Of a stretch of 64,000 nt of DNA, positions 39,201 to 49,500 are shown in pieces. Origin of the DNA: Anolis sagrei (Eukaryota; Chordata; Lepidosauria; Squamata; Anolidae); assembly GCF_037176765.1 (NCBI RefSeq), contig NC_090025.1:165838822-165902821 (forward strand), in the 5' to 3' direction. A model generated the notes under the pieces. That model ran no database searches. It saw only the letters and a program-made list of their open reading frames with translations, and was not told where the DNA came from. The position numbers and the translations under genes are program-made. Every line of letters starts with the position of its first letter. Within the stretch, counting starts at the first letter, position 1.

Positions 39201-42200
39201 GAGTTTGGTTCCGTCTGATGAGCGTAGAGGCTGTATGCCATGGTTTCTTGGCCCATAGATGACCTTTGTGGCTTTGAAAAATCCTTGAGCATTATGGGTA
39301 TCTGCCAGGTGTTGGATTTCTTCAGCCTTCTTTGTCCACCAGATGTTCTTGAGTTCTCTTGTCCTTCTTTGGACCTCAGCTTTTGCACTGGCGTAGATCT
39401 TTTTCTTAGCAGCACAGTTGATGTCTCTCTGCCATGTTTGGAAGGCTTTCCTTTTCTTGTCAATTAGCTGTTGGATCTCGATGTCATTTTCGTCAAACCA
39501 GTCTTGATGTTTCTTGGCTTGGTATCCAATAGTTTCTTCGCAGGCTTGGATGATGGAAGTCTTCAGTTTGTTCCAATGTTCCTCAACATTTTCGGGGTGT
39601 ACTGTGGGTAGATGGTCCTTGAGTGCCGTTTGGAGATGGGCTCGCCTGGAAGGCTCCTGAAGGGCTTGGGTGTTCATTTTGCGCCTTGTCTTTCTTCCTT
39701 GGAGTCTGCGCTTGGGGGCAATCTTGATAGCCATCGTGGATCGGATTAGCCTGTGGTCGGTCCAGCAGTCGTCAGCACCTGTCATGGCTCTTGTGAGGAG
39801 TACGTCACGGCGGTCTCTGGCACGTGTGATTACATAGTCTAAGAGGTGCCAATGCTTTGACCGGGGGTGCTTCCATGATGTCTTGAACTTGTTTTTCTGG
39901 CGGAAGAGCGTGTTGGTGATGACAAGGTTGTGCTCCGCACATTTGGTGAGAAGCAGGATGCCATTCGAGTTGCTGTTTCCAACCCCGTCTTTTCCTATGG
40001 TGCCTGGCCACAGGTCGAAGTCTCGCCCGACTCTTGCATTGAAGTCCCCCAGGAGGATGATTTTGTCCTCCTTAGGTATCCCCGATAGGACAGTGTCCAG
40101 CTGATAGTAGAATTTCTCCTTGATGTCTTCATCAGCGTCTAGTGTTGGTGCATAGGCACTTATGATGGTTGCCCGTTGGTTTTTGGCAAGATCAATTCGG
40201 AGGGTGGAGAGTCGTTCGTTGATGCCAGTGGGTGCTTCGGACAGATGTTTCATCAGATCATTTCTTATAGCGAAGCCAACTCCGTGCATTCTTTGGTCTT
40301 CTTCGGGCAGTCCCTTCCAGAAGAAGGTGTAGCCTCCTTTTTCTTCCTTCAGCTGTCCCTCTCCTGCTCTCCGGGTCTCCTGAAGGGCTGCTATGTCAAT
40401 GTTGAAGCGTCCCAGCTCCCTTGCGATGATGGCAGTTCTGCGTTCGGGGCGTTCACTGTCACTGTTGTCCATCAGTGTCCGTACGTTCCACGTACCGAGG
40501 TTCATTTTTCTTTTTTGGCCGCAGGATGGTGACCCCACTGGACGCGGCAGTCCAGTCAGGGATAAGTGAGGCAGACTATGTTTAGGGCACCTTTTCTAGC
40601 CCCCTCCCCGTGTGGGGTGAGCAGAGTGGGTCCTAAAAAGGGCTGCTCAGTCGCGGATACAGCTGCCGAACTACTCAACTGCCTCGGACCTTGAGGTAGA
40701 ACGACTGAGTCCGTACCCACCGCCCATGTGCCAGTCTGTGACTAGGGGCTTCCAGATTTCACAGTCCTGCCCCCGTCGCCACTCGCTGATCGCCATGGGA
40801 CTTTGGTTGCTTGGTTTTTATTTTCTTTGGAAGACGCCTGTGCGTGGGTTTTTTTAATGTGTGGAGGTCAGTGCACAACTGAACAACACACAGTCTTCAC
40901 AGATGAGGTTCCACTGGTGATGTAGTTTAACACAATGACCATGGCTTCTCAGTCTGTTGCAGCCTTCTTCCGCCTTCGCAGCCTTTGTAACATGTGCCAT
41001 GTTATCCTCCGCCTGCTCCACCGTTGAGGTCTTTGGGTCTTCGGACTGTGCTTGGTCTGGGACCTCCCCCGCGGCCACTCCTGGGAGTGCACGACTCCAG
41101 TTGTTGTGCCCACAGGTTCATCGGAACACGCAAGCCCCCTCACCACGACAAGGTGACAGTCCATCGAGGGAGGGAGTGTGTCTTAGAATCAAAGAAATAC
41201 ATTATCCCCTGGAAGCAAATAGCACTTTTGCAGAATTAGAAGGTCATGCTCTGATGAATAATATGAGTTATGTGGTATAGTGGTTGGAGTGGTTAGAGTG
41301 TTAGAGCAGGAATTAGAAGACCTGGGGTAAAATGTCTCAACTCAACTGTGAAGTTCACCAGTCATTCTCTCTATGGCTACATCTATACTGCCATATGCAG
41401 TTAACTGCATTAAACTGCATTATATGAGTCTACACTTTGTCAGACTAACCATCCCAATGGATCTCATCTTAAGCATTCATTTAGGGGGTAAACACAGTTT
41501 ACAGATAGACATCTGTTAAGTATGCCTTTGAATGCAAATTTATTTAACTGCTCTCTTAGAAACATTAAGAAGATCAGAACTTGAAAACTCACACTTTTCT
41601 GAAATTTGCAATGGAGTCCATCCATCAAAAATGCATCCAAAAATAGACTTATCAGAGGAAAATACACCACAAAAATTGTATAGTCATAAAAATAAAAATT
41701 CAAATGCATATTTTAGTAAGGATATTATTTGTAAAATATATACTCAAGAAAAAGTATACAAAATGTATGGGTTAAAATGTGCAGAAAAATGCATGCAAAC
41801 TTTTTTATAATCCTAACCTGTTTTTTTTTAAAAAAAAAAAAATAATTCTCAAAGTTTGGGTGAATTAAATGTCAGACAAGAACACTTATATTCCATTATT
41901 CCTCATTTCACAATTGGCCATTCTGGAGAACATTGATAAAAGTTGTTGACGAGTGACATAGAATCATAGAATTATGGAGTTGGAAGACACCTTGTGGGAC
42001 ATCCAATCCAACTCCCCACCAATTTAGACACTATACTCATATTTAGCAGGCTGAAATCCCATTGGCTTTTTTTGCTGCTGCATGACGTTGTTGGCTCATG
42101 TTTGACTTGTCTGTGAGGACTATAAGATCTTTTTCACACTTATTGCTGTCGAGCAAGGTGTCCCCCATTCTGTATCTTTGCATTTCATTTTTTCTGCCTG

Positions 42201-45200
42201 AGTGGAGTATCTTACAATTGGCCCTGTTTTGTTAGTTTTGGCCCATCTCTCTAATCTGTCAAGATCATTTTGAATTTTGCTCCTGTCTTTTGGAGTATTG
42301 ACTATCACTTCCAATTTGGTGTCATCTGCAAACTTGGTGATCATGCCTTCTAACCCTTCATCTAAGTCATTAATAAAGATGTTGAACAGGACCGGGCCCA
42401 GGACGGAACCCTGCGGCACTCCGCTCGTCACTTCTTTCCAGGATGAAGAGGAAGCATTGGAAGGCCAACTGGAAGGCCACAAATTAGCCATCTCATGCTG
42501 TGGTTATCACCAGAAACAAATATGTATTTAACTTCGACTGGATCACACCTTGCACTTCCTGGGTGGATGATATATTTACAGTCATGAAGTCAAAAATGAG
42601 AAAGTGAAGAGGTCTTCTGTACTCACTGAAGAAAATGAAATGTCTACAGATGTAGTTTGCCACACTTATTAAAAATAATGGAATCAATTAGTATTAATGG
42701 TAATTGAACAATTTATTTATTATTTATTTATTTACAGTATTTATATACCACTTTTCTCACCCCAAGGGGACTCAAAGCGGTTTAACACATGAAAGTCCAT
42801 AGGGTAAACAAATTTCTTGGTCGAAATTTGATACACCAAAAAAGAAGTATTTCATTTACATATTGGCCGAAGAGAAACATCTCAGAGATGATATTCTCCA
42901 TCACTAATGTAACAAGAAATATTTAAGAAGCTGTTTAGGGGAGAGTAATTTTCCATTCTTGAGATTTCCTTTGTGTTTAGTCAAAAGTGCCCTGGGACTC
43001 AGAAACTGCACGCATTAGTACTTTCAAGTTCCTCCTTGGGAGATGTTGGATTTTTTTTTGTTCATTTGTTTTGCTAATTTTCCTGAAATAGATTGAAACT
43101 TAACAGAAATATCTGATTTATGGCTAGCGGTATTCATTTCTCCATGTAAAATAAGAAAACCTCAAGAGATTTTCCTGCTGGACAAGATGACACAATTTTT
43201 TGCCCATTTTTGAAATGTTCATTTGCATTTTGAGAAAGGTTTTTGCGCCAAATAATCAACTTGTTGATATTTTTCACCCCTTCTCATGAAAGAAGAGTAA
43301 TATTCAACTATTCTTTACAACCTTAATTAAATTAAATCATAAATGTAGTGAGCAATATATTTCTCAGTCTGGTAAACTTTCTGAGAAAGTTAATTCCAAA
43401 CATAACACAACAAAGTTGCTATACAGAACCTGAAATCTTATACATACAGGGCAAGCACATTTTTAGCCCACTGGGATTTTCTTCTGGGTAAAAGCAGGGA
43501 GAAGTGCATTGATTCAGTGAACCAGAGGAGGAGAAATGATAGAATAGCTAAGTGCCAAAGCACACAGAGTTTGAGCATCCTTAATGTTTTCTTCAAAAGA
43601 GATGGTATCAGCAGCAAGTGTCTTCTATCATGTAACTATTAAAAGTGCATAATCCCTGTGCACTTTTCTTTTAATACGCAGTTCAAGAAAGCCAAAGAAC
43701 TACTTGAGAAACACATACAGCTACTTAGAGAGGCTGTAATCCTCAATCATAATAAAAGTGAAATGGAAAGAAATCCAGGGAGACTCTTGGGTTTTATTGT
43801 CTTCTTGGGAATCCATTTTATAATAGCTCAAGAAAGGGATTTAATGAAAAAGGTGATGGAATTGAAATGAATGCAACAGTGAAGGACCATGTCCAAGTGA
43901 GATAACAGTTTAGAAACAGTTCAGCAGATTAGAACATATCCAGAGAAGGGGGAAGACAACAAAGATGGCAAATGGCCTGGAAACCATACCTGAGAAGACT
44001 GATTGAGGGAGATAGAATTTATAGTTTGGAGAAGACTAAGGGATTACCTGATAACCATTTTCAAATATCTAATGGGCTGTTATGTGGAAAAGGGGGTGAA
44101 TTTTATTTCTGTTCTTTCAGAAGATTGGACCAAACACAACATTCATAGAATCAATAAGTTGGAAGACCCACATGGGCCATGTCGTCCAACCCCTTTTTTC
44201 TGCCATGCAAGAAAAGCACAACCAAAGCACTCCAACAGATGGCCATCCAGCCTCTGTTTAAAAGCTTCCAAGAAAGGAGTTTCCACCACACTTTGAGGCA
44301 GAGAATTCCGCTGTTGAATAGCTTTTGCAGTCAGAAATTTCTTCCTAATGTTCAAGTGGAATCTCCCTTCCTGTTATTTGAACCCATTGCTCTGAGTCCT
44401 AATCTCCAGGACAGCAGAAAACAAGCCTGCTCCCTCTTCCTTATGACAGTTTTTCACATGTTTATACATGGCTATCATGTCTCCTCTCAATCTTCTCTTC
44501 TGCAGGCTAAACATACCTGGCTCTCTAAGATGCTCCTCATATAGATTCATGGTCTCCAGACCTTTGATCATTTTAGTTGATCATTTTAGTTGTCCTCTTC
44601 TGGACAACTTCCAGCTTGTCAATATCTCTTTTAAACTGTGGTGCCCAGAACTGGACACAGTATTCCAGGTGAAGTCTCACCAGAGCAGAATGGAGGGACA
44701 CCACCACTTCCCTTGATTGAGACATTATAGTCCTTTGATGCAGTTCAAAATCTCATTGGCTTTTTAAGCTGCAGCATCACATTGCTGGCTCATGTTTAAC
44801 TTGTTGTCCACTAAGACTCCAAGATATTTTTCACATGGACTGTTGTCGAGCCATGCATCACTCATCCTATATCTTTGCATTTCATTTTTTTCTACCTTAC
44901 ATGTCGTATCTTACATTTCAGAATAAATATTAGGAACAACGTTGTAATGGTAAGAATTATTTGATAGTGGTGCATTCTTCTTCAATTGAGGTTTTTAAAT
45001 AGGTTGGATGGACACCTGTCAGGAAGCTATGTATTTTTGAATAATCAGGGGGTTGGATTAGGTTTTCAGTGCTCTTTACAACTCTTCAATTCTAGTTTCC
45101 TTTCCTGAATAGAAAGAAAGCTAGCATTTTACTTAGACAAACATTTACCTAATTGTGGGTATATGTGCCTTCTAGTCACCCATTGACTTAGGGAAAGCCT

Positions 45201-46476
45201 ATGAAGTTCACAGGATTTTTTAGGGCAAGGAATAATCAAAGATGATTTTGCTATTGTCCTTTTTTGAAATATAGCCAACAGCACTTAGGTTTCTTTGGCA
45301 GACTCGCCATCGAAAAACCTTGCTTAGCTCACACGATCAGACAGGATCAGGTGCTTTCAGGGTATTTAGGTCTACATTCTGCTGCCTACCAACAGATTTG
45401 GGTACTATGCCCTTCAAAATGCAAGTAGACAACCTAATATATTATGCTACAGTGAAGAAAACTCCATTTCCACTAGGCTGACTATCTTTTCTAAACTCCT
45501 GCATCTGAAGGCTGCAGTCTATCTTGTCAAGGAGTGGGTAGAGGTGACACTGTACACTACTGCCTCTCCTGCAAAACTCTAAGGACACCCCCCTAGCATC
45601 TATTGCCTGATGCAACTGCTTCATTTTTCCTTCTACTAACTATTAGTTCTGAGAATATTATCCTATGTGAGACCTTGTAGGAGGGGAAGGGAAAAGATAA
45701 GGTGGCTTACACAGATTACTGTAAATGTGATATGAGAGTACTAATTTAGTATTACTGAGAAACACTGAAATATTTTCCTGTACAAGAATGGATAAACACA
45801 TAAGATTATTTCAGACAAAAATATCATGGTCTGGCTCTGATTGGAATATATGTAGCTATTCTTTTGTCCACCCTATCCCTACAAGAGCTTGCAATCCAAA
45901 ATTGAAGTCAGAAAGACAAGTTAGAAATGATAAGAGTTAGTGAGAGAAAGGGAGAGAGACTGGCTGAGAGAGGCAAAAATTGGCCTGGTGACAAATGGAT
46001 TCATTTCCTCATCTATGCCCCAGTTACATTGAATCCAAGAAGTTTAAGAGTCTAGGTTAATACAGACTACAAAACACGCAATCTTACACATGTTCAATCA
46101 TCAGTAAAATGGACTAATCAGAAATCTAAATGACAAGAAAGCTGTATAATCTGAAAACAGAAAAAAGCAAACCTAGATTTGTTTATATAATGCTTTGTGA
46201 AACAATTACAAGATGGAATAAAGATAGGTTTCCAAAGAGCTGGAAGTGACACAGAAAGACCCGTAATACTTTAGAACAGGCGTTCTCAAACTTTTAAAGC
46301 CAGAGAGCCCTTTTTGAAGGAAAGGTTTCTCGTGGAGCCCCAATAAACTTTTTTGACACAAGGGCCACATTGCATTTTAAAATTTGACAGATGGGATAGT
46401 CCAGATGGATGGGGAATGTTTGTGTGAACTAATTGAAAAAAAATTGAACAAAAAATATGCACATGGCACATAACTT

Positions 46477-46514
<38 letters not shown>

Positions 46515-49500
46515 GATCAACTCCAGGGGCCATCCTGTCCAACCTGTTTCTGCCATGCAGTAAAAGCACAAATCAAAGCATTCTTAACAGATTACCATCT
46601 TGCCTTTGAAATCATAATAAAAGTAATCATAATAATAATGCTAATAGAAGCAACTCCAGGGGCCACTCAGCCCAACCTGTTTCTATCATGCAGGAAAAGC
46701 ACCCTCAACGCAACGGCCTGCAGGGCCTTCCCACCGGGGGCAGGGGAGACCCTGCAGAATATGGCAGTGGAGAAGCCCCATAGGCCGCAGCAGCATGCTT
46801 CCTAGCTGGGGGGAGGGGGCTCCGAGGGGCCCCTGCAGAGCCTCTGACTGTGCTTCATTGAGTCCTATGGGCTCCATGGAGCACAGTTTGAGAACTGCTG
46901 AATGAGAAGATTATACATTAAGCATTGAACTATAACTATGGACAGCAGTATAAAAATCTCCAGTCAATCATGAAAATGCATTGTGTGACTTTAGACAAGT
47001 TACATGCTCTCAGAAAACCCTGTGATAGAGATGCCTTAGGGCCTCCATAAGTCAAAAATGACTTGAAGGCATAAAACAACCGTAACAAAGTTGAGTGAAG
47101 AAGTAGCAATGGGGACACTGCAGGTACCATATTTGCATTTTAACCATCAGGCAACAAAGCATTGGGAAAAGGGTTCATATTCTCTAATATTTCATAGATA
47201 AAAACTGGGACATGTATGACTATGCAATATCAGAATATTTTCAAGATAGGAAATTATATTGGGAAGAAAGTACAGAATATTGGAGAGATTGTAATAGTTT
47301 GCTTTTGCCTGAGCCAACTGAAAAGGACAAGATCCCATCATCTTCTTTCTTCCTTCCTCTCTCCTCACTGAGTTAATTGAGTGCAAACTACTTCCACGTT
47401 TTGACCTCAGTTTGAAGCAATTGAGGTAAGCTGAGGACAAAGGTGGGGGGGGGGAGCAAGAGAATGAGAAGGAAACTAGGTCATTTTAAAAGCAGCTGAA
47501 AAGGCAGGACAACAATTTGAGAGTATGGTGGTGATGGTATCATCCTCTTTAGCTGGGATGGGAAATGTATGGTCTTTCACCAGAGGGAATTTCAGCAGTT
47601 GCCGTGCCCCCGCCCCATGACAAGCCATACTTACTAGAAGTCCCTCATCCTTCTTCCCTTTTCTGCATTTTTTAGTCAGTGGGACACTCTTTCCCTTGTG
47701 GTAGCTGACTATTTCAAAGGCCCCTCCTCTAAACAACAACCCCCAGAATTCTGCAGGAGGTAGCCACATTATTGGGGTGATTGGGGTGCAGGGTGACAGG
47801 ATCTCACGCCAGATTCACCTCACTATCACCATTTGAAACTCAATGTGATTAAATCTTTAGTGATATAAGTAAATGTCTCAAATGAATTTTCACTCCACTG
47901 TTAAGGTTGCTGGATTTTCTTGGGCCACTCACTGCTTTTGAGTTTCACCTACTTCAAGAGATTGTTGCAAAGACAAAACGAGAAAAAGAATGACATACAC
48001 TGTCCAATCTTCAATCTCGTTGAAGGGCAGGATAAAAAAAAATGATTCAAGGATTACAGAGTCTGAACAAGAAATGCATACAGTTTGTTTGTCTCATTAT
48101 GATTTGGAATCTATTAAGAACTACTAACTAAAAGGTCAATGTTTCAATTATTAAGATCCCCAAGTCTTAGCCAAACTCTGTTCCAAACTAAAGGTACAAA
48201 ACTCTTATCTTTAAGCTTGGCAGAAATGGGGGACAATTCTATAATACACATCTAAGAATGAGAGCCAATATGACATAATGGTTTGAATGTTGGACTACAA
48301 CTCTGAAGAGCAAGGTTTGAATCTTTCTCAGTCTTGAAAGCTTACTGGGTGGTCTTGGGCAAGTTACACAAACCTAATCTCACCAGAGCATGGATCCACT
48401 TTACATCCAGTTTCTGCCTCCTGCAGACCGCTAAGGTTTAGTTTTGTGAGGTCCAGGACCTGGCTGGCTGAGCAGTTTACAGGCCCCTCCCTAAACTACA
48501 AGCCCCAGAATTCTGCAGGAGGCAGAAACTGGGTTTAAAGTGGATCCATGCTATAGTGTAATTAGGTCCTTTAGCTTCAGAAAACTCCATGACACGGTTG
48601 ACAAAAGTTGGGAACAACTTGAAGGCACACAACAATAAATAAATTTCCAAGACTTTGGCATGCATCCATTCACCTCTTTGGCCAAGAAATTACATTTGTT
48701 ATTCGCTATATGAAAACGTATGTAAAAAGATCTAGAAAACTTCTGTTTCTGAACCCAAATTTGTCTTGAGCCAAGTCATGAGTAGCAAGGGGTCAATGAA
48801 GAACAAGGCTTCTCCACCTTCAACACTTGTGTAGAAGAAGGAACTCTATTTAGTGGAGTTTGTAGTTTGTATCATACATAATTGAATTTTTCTGGGTTCC
48901 TTTCACACTATGTTTGTGTCCAATGTTTTAATTGTCATGGTTACCACATGTGAAAATTTAGGATTTGTAGTTTAAGGAAGGTGATTTAAAATCATCAGCA
49001 AGAGAGTTCTAAGTGTTTTATTAAACTACAAACCCCGGCATTCCACAGGGTGCAGCCATAGCAATAGAAGTAGACTCTTAGTGCTATAATTAGGTAGTAG
49101 TATAAAAGGATTCCTGGTCCACTTAACCATTAAAAAGACAAAAATCATGTTCTTCTTTTATTGCACAAAATATAAATGCATAGACATGTGGCCCAAAGAA
49201 AATTAATGACAATTTCATTTATACAGAACTCCTTTCACCTGAAAATGGTCTCAAAATAGTTCTGTCTTAAATACAACTTAAAATACAAGCAGACAATTAG
49301 AAAGACTTGGGGGAGATTGTAATACAGATACACCAAACAAAATCTTCATAAATAAAATGAATAAATTAATTCCACAAACAAGAAGCTTTAAATCCCTAGC
49401 CAGGATCATAATCCCAGTTGACACATTTGTCTCCGGGATCTTCTGATGATGATGCCACATGAGATAGATCCCTTAAACAGACAGTACATATTTTAGTGTA

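Larger units (their letters stand above)
37257..41171 (-). mobile_element. Full-length non-LTR retrotransposon (LINE) with intact ORF
   Basis: A 3.9 kb insertion in CYTH4 intron 1, same strand as the gene. It is flanked by a 14-base direct repeat GGGAGTGTGTCTTA (37243-37256 and 41172-41185). The 5' UTR is about 630 bases and GC-rich, the single ORF covers 37269-40538, and the 3' end is only a short (AAGT)n-type tail after the stop. CpG dinucleotides are frequent compared with neighbouring DNA. Matching flanks, open ORF and kept CpGs suggest a young copy. The clade is not certain: the APE endonuclease, YADD reverse transcriptase, minimal 3' UTR and simple-repeat tail recall RTE-like elements, but the sequence differs from the BovB copies in this window. 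Confidence 0.93.

Noticed and set aside
40949-41164. 71-codon frame in the LINE 5' UTR
   Set aside because: It does not resemble an ORF1 protein and overlaps another frame; kept only as a note on the UTR.
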